Shown here piece after piece: positions 34,489 to 47,882 of a DNA stretch of 64,000 nucleotides. The stretch comes from Hymenopus coronatus (taxonomy: Eukaryota > Arthropoda > Insecta > Mantodea > Hymenopodidae), in assembly GCA_030762935.1 (NCBI GenBank), contig CM060892.1, forward strand, positions 90,988,827 to 91,052,826. Reading direction: 5' to 3'. The notes under the pieces were generated by a model. The model ran no database searches and had not been told where the DNA came from. It saw only the letters and a list, made by a program, of their open reading frames with translations. Position numbers and translations under genes: made by a program. Within the stretch, counting starts at the first letter, position 1, and each line of letters opens with the position of its first letter.

Positions 34489-35660
34489 TTTTGTTCCGAA
34501 AGAACTCGTATTTGGTTTGTTTTTTCATCAAACCTAAATTACCTGCAAGCGCCTTCGGGGAATCCGTTATATTTATTCATTATTTTTGTTAATACTGCTA
34601 CAAGTGTTTTCTTCAAAACTGAATTTATTATTTAGCTAATTTTTACACATAGTCAAGAGTTTTGAGATACTTTCTTAGATCTACAGTTTCCTCGAGATTT
34701 TTCAAGTGATTAGGAATCCTCTTATCAGACTCTCTACACTGTAACGCTCCTAGTGGAATTATTTCTGTCGAAAAAGAATCCCTAGCACTCTGCATCAACT
34801 TTCAAGGCCTTAACTAGCCCAAGTATATTATTTCCACAATTATAGGCTAATGTGTCGTACTGTTATGCACTTTCTAAATCACAATCAGGTTTTCATTAGT
34901 TTTAGCTAATGTTGCTAGTTCGAGGTAATTGGATTAAAGGGACAGAAAACTGTAAAAGTTATCAGTAAGAAACATATTTAGCTGTTTTTGCAGTGTTACA
35001 AAAAGGAATTTCCCTTTAATTTAAAACATTTTATCACTGCAGCCACAGATACTTTCACTTTGTACTGTGAATTCTGCACCACTTCAAGGGCCTCCCTCCG
35101 CAAAAATAATATTGAGTTTACATACTTTGGAGTTTACATACTTAGGCCCTAAAAAGTGTGATCAAGCCATCTGGTCTCTTTCTTTGCAAATATTTTTGAG
35201 TTTGTTTTAACCCGCACTTTTTGTGGCTGCTGTTTTCTTATATAAATGATCTGTTTAAAGAATCGTTTAAGAGAACTAAATTAAACTTTTGGGATGAAAA
35301 AATAATCTGCAAGCGCTATTCTTGATTTACTATGTATTAATAATATGATTAGCTATAGATAATAAAAATAAATACTGATCAGTTTAATCAAAACATGGTA
35401 TAACTAACAAAATAACAGTGTAAGCATTATTGGATGAAACTACATCAATGTATTACGCAGGCAGTTGTCTAGATCATTTAAACATTTTAATCTAATACTA
35501 AAATATTTTCTGATATAATGGATAATGGGTACTAATGTCATTACATATTTTATTCCTTTAAAATATGTGTGTGGTTACATGCTAACAGAATATGTCTATA
35601 AATTGAAGCACGTACATTTCTATGCTGAAGTTTCATTTAATAGTTTACATTTTCTAATGC
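34175..35660. other. Unassigned AT-rich region
   Basis: It holds a CCACTACTACTACTACTACT tract at 34466-34487 and otherwise no recognised content. Confidence 0.4.
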
Positions 35661-36495
35661 ATATAATAAGTAGAGAAGGTATTTCATCCCAACCAAAAAT
35701 GTATGCAGATATTTCACCGAAAATACACGTTTTAGGCTTCGTATGTGTGTCAGTGTGTATGTGTGTCAGTGTGTCTGTGTGTCTGTTAACATAACTAAAA
35801 ATCGAAATGTCTGTAAAATACCAAACATGGTATTTAACCTTATTATCTTACAAGGATCCGACACAAGATTTTGTGGAGACTTCCCAAACCCCAAAATACA
35901 CTTTATATGGAAAATTTTCGAAAACTTTGGTTTTTTTCAAAAATGGCTCTAACGATTTTGATTAAATTATCTTAAAGATATCTACAGACAAAATGTACAT
36001 CTTGAATCTTCAGGGAATAGCCTCTGAAGATCTCTTCATTCTGGATGACTTTTCCTAACTGGTAAACCGTACAATAGAAGACAAAATACCTTGGTACCCA
36101 ATAAATGTAGATATCCTTAAAACACAATTTATGTCACATTTTTTGTGTGGAGTTAACCAGTTTCGAGGTGTTTCTATTATTGATTTTAATTGAAAAATAC
36201 ATAAACGTTTTCTCAAATGATAACTTTTCATTCTTATTTCAGTTGTGATACTTCTGGCCGTGCAAAAAAGCAGAATTTCAATTACATGGTAACCAATTTT
36301 AAGACATTTGACTATTGCTTTAGCCCAAGAATTTCATTATTTTCCTTCTACATATAAGCAACTACGTAATAGCATCATTTCTACTAATGCTTATCCTGAT
36401 TGGCATAACGTAGATAGAAGAACAATGTTTTTGTAAGAATAGTTTGTTATTGAATAGATACAGAAAGTCTTGTGAATGGAACACATCAGCTTTTG
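35661..36495 (+). mobile_element. FamA repeat copy 11 (full length)
   Basis: The palindromic end is degraded (ATGCATATAATAAGTAGAGA). It carries TTTCACCGAAAATACACG and a GTGTGTCAGTGTGTATGTGT-type core at 35742-35787, which has a higher-order GTGTGTCA period. It keeps AAATACCAAACATGGTATTT, AAAAATGGCTCTAACGATTT and GGGAATAGCCTCTGAAGATC, and ends CTTGTGAATGGAACACATCA. Confidence 0.85.
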
Positions 36496-36586
36496 AGAAA
36501 TGTATGAAATAAATTTTAACATGAGATCAAAACAAGGCCACTTGCTCGTTTTTTGACGTAAGTATACATTAAAAAGGATTATTATA

Positions 36587-36750
36587 TAACAACTGATTCA
36601 CGTGACTTTCTCTACACACTTACAAAATTCTTAAAAATGCTTCTTATTTTATCTACTTCCATTAATCGAAATGAGTATACTTAGAAATGCTTTTTTTGGA
36701 TTTTACTTACATATAAAGAAAACAGTAGAATATACTAGGTTTCTTTCCAT
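36587..36750 (-). mobile_element. FamA repeat copy 12 (terminal fragment), inverted beside copy 11
   Basis: It starts CTGATTCACGTGACTTTCTC, then TTCTTATTTTATCTACTTCC and ATTAATCGAAATGAGTATAC; matching fades by 36750. It faces copy 11 tail to tail across about 90 bp. Confidence 0.7.
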
Positions 36751-39173
36751 CTTCAAGCACGCTAGAAAGTCCAAAGTTTCACCAACCGAATGTACAGAGT
36801 AGAAGTGCTAATAATAATCGTCTTACACAGTTTAAAACTTTGGAGTATTCGCATTTAATAGTACTTCTTTTTAACTTAATAAAAAAGAGTTTGTAAAAAG
36901 GTTACCAAAGAAAGTTATGTGAACGTAAAATATGAGATTTTTATAAAATGTTCTAACTTTCTATATTCATATTGAATCTTCAGGAAACCCTTTCACCGCT
37001 TAAGCAGAAAACATGGTTTACTTCATAATCAGTTTCCAGATACTTAAGGAGATAACCTAGTGACATCAGGGACGGAAATACTACACCCTTTCTCAGACTA
37101 GAATGATCCTAATGTAAACAACAAGGAGGAAATGACTCAATTCGTCACGTGTTATCAAACATAGTATCAGCTAGTGTGCATTAAGTTTTGCAGTGCTAGC
37201 TTCTTGACAAAAATTCAGTACATTACCGGCAATTTGTTAAATCTATGTACTAAATAATTAATGTTATATTGCATTACATAATAGTTAAACTTATGTATTT
37301 CGTTCTTAAGTATCACGAAACAATGCGCGATTATTTGTCTCTCAGAATTTCTCAAGGCTTGTTTCGGTCGTGTTTCATTTCGACAGATTAACAGAATTGC
37401 ATAATGACTGCTTTTAAATTGCTTTCAAATATTCTGGGATTGAGGTATGCAAGGTGAGATGTCTTAAATATCAGAAGCGACTGTGCATGATAAATAGTAG
37501 CATCTAAGTCAAGATTTACCTTGAAAGCAAATTTGTTCCGACAATGGCCTATATTATAGGAATTGAATTTATACATAACCGTTTCTTTAGTAATACAAAT
37601 CTAGGCTGCTTGTTGCTAAACGATAGAATAATAATGTGCTATAATGCATAACTGTGCTTTCTTCTGTTTGATCTAGATCATTAAAAATCGGGCGTAAAAA
37701 TCCTTAGCTTTCATTCGAAAGGAAAGTAAAGCCGTTGGTATCATGTCGTAGATTTACGGCACGTAAAAGAACCTCAAGCTTGATAAACAGACCTCTGAGT
37801 AAGCTTAAGATGTCTTTCACGCCCAGTATAGAATAGGACGCTGAGAATCACACTGTCCATAAGTGAAACTCGAATTCCATTACATTATGCTTGTACACAC
37901 CCTTTTCAGAATTTACGAGCATATAACATATGTACCGTATGTGCAGGATATAGAGAAATGAAAACAAATATTTTTATACGTGTACTTCCCAGAAATCAGT
38001 TCGTGTATAAAAATAATTACAAAACTATTTAGAGTGCTATACTTCTTAGAGGTGGCTATCATACGATAACAAATAAAAAAAAGACACCAATGAACTTCGC
38101 TCCGGCAATCAGCAGGACAAGAATGTTCCGTGTTGCTATCTCTCTCTCTTTCTACATAGATATATTAATATTAGGAATATTCTTGGAAAAGGCAACTTAT
38201 AATTATTTACTGTTTCATGATGTACTTCCCCTAGCGTCCTGAAATAGCTCTTACCAAGATGGACATCTCCATCTCTTCAACATGACTTTCTGACTTGGTA
38301 TCAAACTAATTTTCTTGAATCGGTCTCTACCTCTAAGTATTCATTAATTTATGTCTCCACTTGGTTTATAGATTACGCCCATGTCAGACAGACACGCCCA
38401 GCAATCCAGAGCGCAATTCATCATCTTCGAGGTCTATCAAGACGGACTCCTATACTATACTGCGTTTCGATCTCATCATGTAAACTCATGATTACATGCG
38501 TCACATATGCTAACCTAATGTAACACACTAACCATTACTAACTCATCATAAGCCTTCATCATCGTATATGCCTGTATCTTCTAATTCCCTGTTGACACTG
38601 GGGTCATTTGTCATCCCTGACCAACTTTGACGTCCTCACATACCCTACATGTTAACAATCACATTAACCTCTGCTAGTGCTCAAGCAAGCCGCGGCTCAT
38701 TTTCAGCATTGCATATCCGTGCATCCAAGGGTCTGTTTCACAATGTTAACAAGCTATGTTTTTGTAAACGTTGTTTGTAATTTATAAAAATATGTTTTAC
38801 AATGAAAGTTTGTAAAACTTAACTTTACAAACAAACTTAAATATGTATAGGTGTAATTCTACATAGTTTACAAGTATTTTGTTTCAAAATCAGGAAATAG
38901 TCCACACATTTGGAATTTGTGTTTTAAAGTAAGTAAAATGCCTTAAGGATTTCAGAGTAACCTATTTACAGCAAATATACAGAATTAGATACACAGTAAT
39001 ATATCAGAAACTGCATATAATACTATTTAATACCAATTCCAGTGATTTAGATAACGCTGCAGTTAATGTAAAGATACAGAGAGAGAGGACAAACGTTAAA
39101 GTCTCAAAATTAACAATGGTTTAACATCTCTTTATGAATACAACAAGAGGTTTCAGATGAAACTTCTTTTGCA
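36751..39173. other. Unassigned AT-rich region
   Basis: No gene recognised. 37725-37800 contains GATTTACGGCACGTAAAAGA, which resembles a conserved SINE body segment, but no head is visible. 38729 begins GGGTCTGTTTCACAATGTTA, a plausible PIF/Harbinger-like terminus for the transposase fragment downstream, though I could not find a matching right end. Confidence 0.4.
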
Positions 39174-39419
39174 ATGGAATTGTTATTGCAAGATACAGAA
39201 CATCACGTTCAGGAAGTAATTGGCAAAAGTGGAGCCCTAACCTCAAAACAGCAGCTGTGTGTTGCTTTGCACTGGATGGGAACTGGCTCTCAATTTCATG
39301 CATGGAGTTTCCTGTTCGCGCATAGACGAATTTACACAATACACGATGTAATACGTAGGCACATTCTGCAAACGACCGATCAAATCACATCTAAGCTATT
39401 AGCGCAGCCAGTTTGTTAA
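39174..39419 (+). pseudogene. PIF/Harbinger transposase fragment (HARBI1-like)
   Basis: Harbinger transposases are DDE nucleases; this is only the N-terminal helical region before the catalytic core. The frame reads LTSKQQLCVALHWMGTGSQF, the family's usual 'LTxxxQxLxALxxLGTGxxFH', then IYTIHDVIRRHILQTTDQIT, comparable to the helix-turn-helix segment after it. The usual 'HGVSKATV' turn is degraded (FAHRR). The stop at 39417-39419 and the absence of any DDE motif downstream show a truncated remnant. The flanks share imperfect 'GTTTGTAA'-type phrases in inverted orientation (38780-38800 and 39680-39700), possibly parts of the original terminal repeats. Confidence 0.6.
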
Positions 39420-39724
39420 ACGGCGAAACTTTGTAATTGCATGTCATTAATATTTAATATATCTGAATCTCCAAATACGATTAAATAGAAATACAATGTA
39501 TTTTAGATTAAGTACAAACATAACATTTATCGAAATAGCTAGAAGTATGGAGCGTCGTTGGCGACGGTTTGAAACAGGAATATGACAAAATGTACATATT
39601 GTTTATGTTTGAAAATTGTATATTTGAATTTTTAAAGTTTCTAATACTTAACAATTAACAAACCTTAGTTACAAAACAAAGTTTACAAGCATTTGTAATC
39701 CTTCCCCAGTTATTTGTAAATTCT

Positions 39725-39950
39725 CATGGACATTCAATTCTTGACACTACCTACTCAATTTTGATGGGTTGCCTGGATGCATTTCAGCAATTCATCATTG
39801 TCATCTTCTAGAAGGTTTGAGGTGGATGTCGTTTCTCGACTTCTAATAGGTGCCGTTCCGAATGGGACGACCTCAAGTAGTAGTGATTGGACTCCTATAA
39901 TATCTGCCGTCCTCCTACGCGACCTTCACAACCTTTGGTTTGACATTCTG
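39725..39950. repeat. Left arm of inverted terminal repeat (Penelope-like element)
   Basis: CATGGACATTCAATTCTTGA to about 39948. The reverse complement of 40690-40920 matches it along most of its length with small indels; shared blocks include CTCAATTTTGATGG, GTTGCCTGGA and CTTTCTCGACTTCTAAT-like pieces. Confidence 0.85.
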
Positions 39951-40059
39951 CTAATTTTAAGCCTTAAGCTTGACTTTCAGATTGTATTAATTTTAAAATG
40001 AGGCAGCTGGTAGAATTTCAAAATGAGTAGCTACATTCATATATAAACATGCTGGTTTC

Positions 40060-40625
40060 CAAAGCTTAATGTATAAATTAATCAATAAACCTTTAAAAAG
40101 AGAAAAATATCAAAAAGAATTACACCACATTATTGAAACAGTCTAAAAATAATAGACTCACCATTCAATTAATTCATAACATACTAAAAAAAAGGGAAAA
40201 CAAACAAAAACAAAAGCTAGTTTATAAAACCAATAAATATGATAATGCAAAATAAAAATTATTATCATCCAAAACTATTTCCAGTTTTCAAACAATTATT
40301 TGAGAAATGCAACATAATCTTGGCTTCTAGCAACAGATACAATTTGAAAAATGGGTTAAATAAGCAGTTAATAAAATTGTATATATGTTAAGTGAATCAA
40401 ATAATTTGTAATGATTTTCAAAAGGTTTACATTGGTAAAACTAAAATAACTTTAAAAACGTGTTTAAAAGAACACCAAAGAAATATCGAGCTGAAATAGT
40501 TGTAAAGACCAGCTGTAGCTAACCATTTTTTTAATTCTAACCATGAAATTGGACAAAAAATTAAATTAATAAAAATCCTTAACGCTGGGGCAAAATTATT
40601 TATAGCAACAGCAGTAATATGGTGA
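40060..40625 (+). pseudogene. Penelope-like protein remnant: C-terminal linker and GIY-YIG endonuclease
   Basis: In order: SLMYKLINKPLKREKYQKEL, the family's conserved linker after the RT; a degraded basic stretch; then, in one frame at 40401-40625, CNDFQKVYIGKTKITLKTCL, followed by KEHQRNIEL, AVANHFFNSNHEIG and KIKLIKILNAGAKL. This matches the GIY-YIG nuclease layout (Cys-rich entry, V-Y-I-G-x-T, Leu-x5-EH, NHxxxxxHxI). In active enzymes the position after 'LKT' is a catalytic Arg; here it reads Cys. Two stops within the domain and a TGA at its end show inactivity. Confidence 0.75.
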
Positions 40626-40689
40626 GAAATACTACCAGCTAACTTTATTTTAAAAGTAATACAATCTGAAAGCCACGCTAAAGACTTAA

Positions 40690-40920
40690 CATAAGCAAAC
40701 ACTTCTGAGATGTTCAACCAGAGGTCGCCAAGGTCACGCCGGAGGACGGTAGATGTTACAGAAGACTAACCACTACCACTTGAGGTCAAACGGTACCTAT
40801 ATTAGAAGTCGAGAAAGGACACCCACCTTAGACGTCGGCAAACCTTCTGGAAGACGACGAATGAATTGTCGAAATGCGTCCAGGCAACCTCCATCAAAAT
40901 TGAGTAAAGTAGTGTCCATG
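40690..40920. repeat. Right arm of inverted terminal repeat (Penelope-like element)
   Basis: Inverted partner of 39725-39950. It contains GTCGCCAAGGTCACGCCGGA and CCAGGCAACCTCCATCAAAA, and ends AGTGTCCATG. It follows the GIY-YIG remnant by about 65 bp, as expected for the 3' terminal repeat. Confidence 0.85.
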
Positions 40921-43716
40921 AATGTATAACATGAAAACTTCGCTGTTATTACTGGTTCTTTGTATAATACTTCAATGTTATTATGTAATTTGTAAATAAC
41001 GTGAAACAGGTCGCAAGTGTTCAGTTATAGCTTTCAAAAGATTCACTCTCAACTAAAGGGTTTCTTCTTACTGTTATTAGACGTCTCTTATACACTAGTA
41101 TTTCTCTTATAATAAGTTCTCATACTTTGCAATAAAGGTTGAAAGATTTTTTTCTTCCTCATATAAATTTCCATCTATTGCGTTATCTCGGTTCAAAACC
41201 TATACAAATGATTACTATTCCTAATTTTCCTCTTCGCTTAGTTTTATACGTAGCTTAATATTCCTTTAACGTTTACTTTCTTCCCATCCTTTGATTGTCT
41301 CTCTGAAATTTTTACATATATCTATTCTCCTACAGAGTTATTGGATTCCAATAGGTTACCAATTTCATCATTCAATAGTTTGCCTCTTCTCGTGACCCTC
41401 GAAAAATACCTCAGCCGCATATAATCTTCTTCATATTTTTCTGCCTAATGTTCAGGTTTCTTCGACGGATAAAACACGTGGAACATCTATTTGTAAAATT
41501 TGATAACCATTTTTATTTTATCTTTTCACATTATTTTGAATTGTAACATGCGTATAATTAATACTTGTTAATAATTATTGTGTGTACCGCTGTCTTACAT
41601 GTCAGAATTCTGAAAATTAAAGAATAATTTTGAAATTGAAACTCCCAATACCGATTGAAGTTCATACTGCAGATTTACTACGATGCATAAATAATTATAT
41701 TGCGTCTAGTTTCAGCTCTTTATCTTAAATGATTTAGGTTATAGCCAAATTTAATTATTTTTATTACGACACTTAAAATATCCTTCGACAAAAGTTATAA
41801 ACCAATTATTTTGTTTTTGCGTTTTCACGAGTTTTCCAAGTTTTAAATTTGACCTCTATTGTTAATTCCCTTATCTTATATTACCTTTAACGTCACATGT
41901 ATTTTCGTTTCACATAAACGTTTATAAAATTAATATTGATAATTATACAAACAAACAATTCAACTTTAATTTAATCACATAATCACAAAGAAAAACTTTA
42001 GAGGCAAAAATATCGAAAGTGAGAAGCCATCAATGAAAAATGTAGAGTCTTTTTAAACTCAGAAATATTTAACTATGTAATGGGTTAAATTTGGGGATTT
42101 CTTCACCTGTATCCAAAATATCTTTGACAAACGTATATAAGCTTATGATCAACACAGTAATTATACGCTGTTAATTTCAATTAAAGTATTTATTTACGCA
42201 AATAATGTATGTCTCATATATATTGATTTATACAGAAACAAAATAGGTTTAGCTCTTGGGTCGTATTTGAAACAGACATGAAAGAATAGCTGACAGTAAA
42301 TTAAACCAGAATTGAATGCTACAAAGAAAATATGATTGGCAACTTCATAGAAGATGAATGCTTTAAAAAGTTTTAATGATATGTATAGGTAAACAGAATA
42401 AGATCCGAATAAAAACATTTTCTCCTAAAGAAACTAGGCTCTAACTTGATGAAAAGAAGATCACAGAAATATAATGATCCACCCCATCAGACAAGTTAAA
42501 TGTTATTCTTTAATTTATACAAACTTCTGTATCAAATACAAGATAAGGAACTGACATTGGTTTAATGTTTTAGTATTACAGTCTATTTTATCTTATATTT
42601 ATTAAAGTTAAGAGAAAAGAATAAATATCACACATACTATTAAAGACATTTCTCACATCTGTACCTACTACCATCTATTTTTCCGGTAGTGAGCTACAAG
42701 CTTCTCTGAGAGTAGTGTGGATGATTGTGAGGATGGAAGATAACATCAATTAAATTTACCAACAATATTTCAAGTAGACCAATAACTTTAGTTATAATTT
42801 GACAATTATTTCTTAAGATATCAATCAAATATTCCTGAGTCTAATTACGAAGAAATCTATCTGCGTCGTATTAAATATACTAAGAGTATATTAAAACTTT
42901 ACCTCGTAGGCAAACTTTGTTTCGTAGTAAAAGTAACAAGCTTAGGTTTACCGTAGACTCGCTAAAATACAATACGGCAAAACGCATAACAATCATCGAA
43001 CTCTGATAACACTTGCAACAAATGCAGGGAGTATAGCCAGAAAACGTTGAAGAAGTAACTAATTCTTCGAAATATACCCTCCTTAATTGACCTAAGTCCC
43101 ACCTACACATGACTAACCTAAAAGATTTCTAAGTTCTATGTTTGCCAAATTCTTACCTTTTAAGTTAACCATTGACACATTCTCATCCTTTTTCTAGCTA
43201 AATCCGAAGTATTCTGCTTCATTTCTAATTCCAAGAATTAGAACGTGCGTTTCCAGGCTATCTTTAAAGTTCTGAACTCACTAATTCTAATGAAGTAAAT
43301 CTTGAACTAATGGGATTTCTTGTGGACTGAGTTTCTCGGAACATCTAATTGCTCTAGCTACCTAATAATTTTACTCCAATGCTTAATTTACTTTACTAAT
43401 AACTCTTATCTAACAGAATTATATCTCTAGCTTTTTTACATTATTCGTTGTGCTCAATATACCACATAAAATTTATTTGTCTACTCCCTAATACTTTTCT
43501 GTAAAATAATTGTTAATTTAAAACACACAAATACGGTATCAACTCTAAGAATGGAAGTCAGTTGCCTTATTGTATTATTTAATTGTTAATCACAAATATC
43601 CAAGGAAGCTTCAGGAAGGAATTCTTTCAAAATTCATTTTTATTGTGGCTCGGGTAGTTTGCTCTGCGCAGCAGATAACAGTAAAACGATTTCTATACTA
43701 TTACCACTACTGCTAA

Positions 43717-43719
<3 letters not shown>
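40921..43719. other. Unassigned AT-rich region
   Basis: Nothing recognised on either strand; only short frames without motifs (for example 42194-42418 and 42880-43110 on the minus strand). Confidence 0.45.

Positions 43720-43758
<39 letters not shown>
43720..43758. repeat. (ATT)n microsatellite
   Basis: About 13 units. Confidence 0.97.
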
Positions 43759-43759
<1 letters not shown>

Positions 43760-44617
43760 TTTAACTATTATTATAACATACGTAAGTGCTCAAAGATTAT
43801 GAATAGCATATCGAGGAAAATATGTATGTAATACATTTATAATGCCTACACTAGATGATACCACACATAGAAAACAAGGAACATCCTTAGGACACAGTTG
43901 CACTCTGACTAGAAAATTGTTACGTTCACACAGGGTTTAACTGGGAACTCCCCTTCCTCAGGCACTGCCAGTTATTAATTCTAAGCAAAGGATCAGTTCA
44001 TGTACAGTCTGTACTAAAGGTACGAATTCTAATAGAACACGTTTTTATTTTGATACATTCAGAAAAGATGTTGCAAACCACTTCAACAGTTGTCCCGCAT
44101 GTAACTGATTATTTCATCTGCCACAGTAGAATTATTATTTTGTTCATGTTAATTACATTTTTAATAAAAATTAACTCAAAACATTACGGTTGCTTCTGTG
44201 ACACCTATACCTTAACACAATGTTGGTAGCGCCCGAGACTTTTGCCTCTCCATTCTTCCCTCGCTTGTAAACAACGATCATTAAACCTAGAAGTTAACGT
44301 AAAGTCATGTCCAAAGGCCTAGTTAGAAAGGTACAAAGGCGTGTCAGCTGGTGTAGGCAATGCATTTATTTTTAAAGTTCGTTACGTAGTGTTTCCGATA
44401 ACTAGTATAGTCCAAGACTTTGCTAGTTTCCAAGACTTGATATCGAGGAAGATAGTTTACCTCCAAAATAAGACTGAATTTGCAAAATGAAAGTCCAATG
44501 TTCCATTGCAACAATGAAACTTACATTAGAATGTGTTAAGGAATACGAAATAAGCTGAGTTCAGGGACCAATAAAGTGTGTTATGACAATGGGTATTCAA
44601 ATACAAATTTTTATAAA

Positions 44618-44619
<2 letters not shown>
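43759..44619. other. Unassigned sequence
   Basis: AT-rich; no gene-like content recognised. Confidence 0.4.

Positions 44620-44667
<48 letters not shown>
44620..44667. repeat. (TA)n microsatellite
   Basis: About 24 TA units, followed by unique sequence to 44775. Confidence 0.97.
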
Positions 44668-44670
<3 letters not shown>

Positions 44671-44775
44671 CTTACTAGTTATTTACACCTTCTTGCAGTT
44701 CTTAATACTGCCGCAAGAAGTTATCGTAATAATGCCTCTTACTGCATTTATAGACATTCTCCTTAAAAATTTGTA

Positions 44776-44796
44776 TTTGAATGAATTTTTCAGTCT

Positions 44797-44845
<49 letters not shown>
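44776..44845. repeat. Fold-back element tail joined to (AC)n and (AT)n arrays
   Basis: TGAATGAATTTTTCAGTCTG at 44778-44797 matches the terminal tail of the fold-back elements at 8038-8416 and 28991-29172. Where those continue ACTCTAC, here an AC array of about 18 units begins, followed by a short AT array. Confidence 0.65.
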
Positions 44846-44846
<1 letters not shown>

Positions 44847-46905
44847 CATATATGCCTTAATCGGAATTTAACCTACGGGTCTCCCGGTAATAATAGAAAT
44901 AAGATTATATTATTAGAAGACTTAATTATAAGACAGAAGATATATGTAGCTGAACTATATAAGGTCATGAAAGAGAAATTTCTCGCAATGTTTTTGGGTA
45001 AAATAGCCAAGGAGTTGGGGTAAGATGTATAAAAGAATGTCCTTGAACCTTTCAAAAAGCAACAAAAAGACAACGCAAGCCCTAGGCGTGGTGAAGTTTT
45101 GAACTTTATCGAGAGTTAGCAGCCTAAATTAAACAGTAAGGCAGTTTCTATTGGCTCATGAAAAGAGACGCTCACTTGAGTGGGGAAGAAAGCCAATTAA
45201 TTTAGGCAGAACAAGGGTGTTTGAAATTGTTTATGGAGACGCAGTTCTCAACACTCTCCTTATTTACAGTACAAAGCAGTTAGTTCTCATTTACTGAACA
45301 ATGTAGTTCGTTTAGGTAAAAGGCCATTTGGTTGCTCTCTCCCATTATTTCAGTGTAACATATTTCTTATGTAAGAAACGGTATTACGTAAAAGTTTCAC
45401 GTGTAAGTGAGCGCGTAATACAGTTCAGTTACGATCGCATAGAAATATAACGTGTAAATAAATGATGAAATATCTTAGTAACAGTTTAAATAAAATGCTT
45501 AAACTAAAATTTACAAATGTGTTATCTCTGAAATAGTTCTTTTTATCTTTCACGCCCTGTTAAGAGATACTTGCTCGACCGAAGAACCCAACTAGCCGGA
45601 GCAAGCATGAATAATTTATTAAAAACATAATTTACAATATAAAAGTAATTAAAGATAGCAAGGAGCGGGAGCATGCTTTTGTTTCGTGAGGTAGAAATCT
45701 ACTTCGTAGGGCGCTCATTAAGAGTCGCTATGAATCAAATAAGCAGCCAAAGTGTTTAGCTTCTGCGCCGAACCGGGGCTTAAGTTGGAGATGCGATGTG
45801 CGTGCGTGTGTATGTGTTACGCAGTAACAATGCAAGAAGCAAAAAGTATGCTTCTTATCTTTATTTAGACGAAGTCGCCGGTTGTATGTGTGAATTAAGC
45901 CCTCCTTCCATTTTAGTTTCAGCTGTCCTGGATTTCTTTTCCTTTCTGGGATATTTCTCTCGCTCTCCACCCTAATCTTGCCTCAGACATCCTACATCCA
46001 TGCTTATTTTATTATCTCTTTTAGCATTTTTTTTCTTTTTTAACTATTTTATTTTACGTCGCTTTAACAATTCGGCCATAATGCACGGAATTGTTTGGAA
46101 CATTAGAATTTTAAGGTGTGCCAAGCAGATGGCGTTAGAGGACCGTCCACTCTACAGTGCTTGCATAGAGAAAAGTGCGGCCAAACTGAGGTTCATTCTG
46201 ATTGGTGATACACAATTCATGTTTTTTATGTTAGATATAGACAAGCAAGATAACATTTTGAAGCATTGAAATACTCTTTATTTGAACACTGACCACATCT
46301 CCTTATTACAGCTGATTTAGAACTTGACAATGGTAAAAATATGACGGCCGGCCGCCAGCTTGGCCACACTGCACTAATAAAGGCACTGTAGTCCAATCTA
46401 GTTGCACGACTAGTGTGATCATGTAGTGCCACCTGTAGTCTTATAGCAAAGTGCAACTAGCCTTCTAATGCCTCATCTCCTCACGCCATTCTTCACATTT
46501 AGCTCCGCGACAGGCAGATGGGTTATGTTTGCCGCCCAGTCGACTGCTTGTACTATCTATGAATAGATGACAGAGTAATCGCTGTTTTCAGCTTTTCTGT
46601 ATTTTTAGGCTGATGATAGAACTTTGGGTCCTGGTATTAAATATCCAATCCGGTATTTACTTAGACTACCGAAAGAAACCACAAAAAAAAAAAAGCAGCA
46701 AAAAACAGCTAAATTGGTCGTTCCATGAAAATTGAACCCAGGAAGAACTCTTGAATTAGGGTGCCACTCGGTTGCATTCCAGAATCTTAAACATATCTCT
46801 AATATCTTCATTCCTTACACGGTCATTCAATGTCTTTCCAGCTATTTTTAGCACTCTCATGTCTGTCATATTTCATTGTGATCTAATCTTTATCTATCAT
46901 GTACA
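44846..46905. other. Unassigned region
   Basis: Minus-strand frame 45728-45970 and plus-strand frame 46000-46269 are unrecognised. 46320-46460 is GC-richer (GGCCGGCCGCCAGCTTGGCC) with no clear identity. The phrase TTTTATTTTACGTCGCTTTA at 46048-46067 may be part of a SINE. Confidence 0.4.
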
Positions 46906-47727
46906 AACTGTCTACATAGTAGGTAGAGAAGGTATGGTCTTCTACCCAAAAATTATATAGATACTGAAATGTCGCCATAAATTCATGTTTTAGAATCCCT
47001 GCAAAAGAAGCAATATAGAAACATTTCTACGTGTGTGGAGTAGTACTAGAGGTACTAGGGTGGCGGCGGCGGTGGTGCTGGTGTGTATGTATGCTCAAAA
47101 ATAAAAATTCGGTTAAATACCAAACTTGATATTTAAGTTCAGCAACTTCCAAGAATGTGACACGAAGATTTTCAAATAAATCCCTAGCCTGAACTTCCAT
47201 TTACATGGAAAATGCTTTAAATGGTTTCAACGATATGGATTGGAAATACCACATGCTTAATACACTTTCATGACAAGTGGGATGGTTCTGGGGATGCCCT
47301 TTGAAGTTCTCTTCACTCCAGCTTCAATTATAATCTGAAAAGAACAAATGTTTTGAATTCATCATTAAACTCATGTCATTACTTTTATGAAACATAAGAT
47401 GCTTAATAGATGTACATATTTCTTGTACCCCGGATCTAGAATAGCATAACTGGTAAACCGCAAGAGATAGGCAAAAAATTTACTACAGAAAAATGAAGAT
47501 CTCGTTAAAGGATACAAATTATGTCATATACATTTTTGTTTGTAGAGCTAACAAAATCCGAGATATTCCTTGTTATTTGTGTAAATTTCACAATACTTAA
47601 CTGCTAATATATATACACATACATATATCGATTAACATGAAGTAGATAGAAGGGTAAGCTTTTTAACAAAAATGTGTTGCAGATATGTAGAGTGGATCAT
47701 GTGCATACAACAAATCAGATTTTTCCA
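46906..47727 (+). mobile_element. FamA repeat copy 13, with GGC/GGT-type core
   Basis: The start is in the palindromic end (TACATAGTAGGTAGAGAAGG). The pre-core spacer is altered, and at the core position it has a GGCGGCGGCGGTGGTGCTGG tract at 47060-47085 before a short GTGTGTATGTATG. It then reads AAATACCAAACTTGATATTT, TTCCAAGAATGTGACACGAA, a region of loss around 47220-47420, AACTGGTAAACCGCAAGAGA, and ends AACAAATCAGATTTTTCC. Confidence 0.82.
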
Positions 47728-47880
47728 TACTTGTCATGTTCATGCTGCTGTTATTTATTTTTTTTATATACAGCACATAATATGTTATACTATTCTTTAA
47801 CAATACAATAGCTATCATTCTCTTATGTCTGCTTCAACTGTCAAAAATGTTAAGTCATATTTACCACCCCCCAGCAAATT

Positions 47881-47882
<2 letters not shown>

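Larger units (their letters stand above)
39725..40920 (+). mobile_element. Decayed Penelope-like element with inverted terminal arms
   Basis: Two arms of about 225 bp in opposite orientation enclose about 740 bp containing the end of a Penelope-like ORF on the plus strand. Penelope-like elements are retroelements with a reverse transcriptase joined to a GIY-YIG endonuclease, and are known to carry LTR-like terminal repeats in direct or inverted arrangement. Only the C-terminal linker and GIY-YIG part remain, so most of the RT has been deleted or never copied. Confidence 0.75.
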
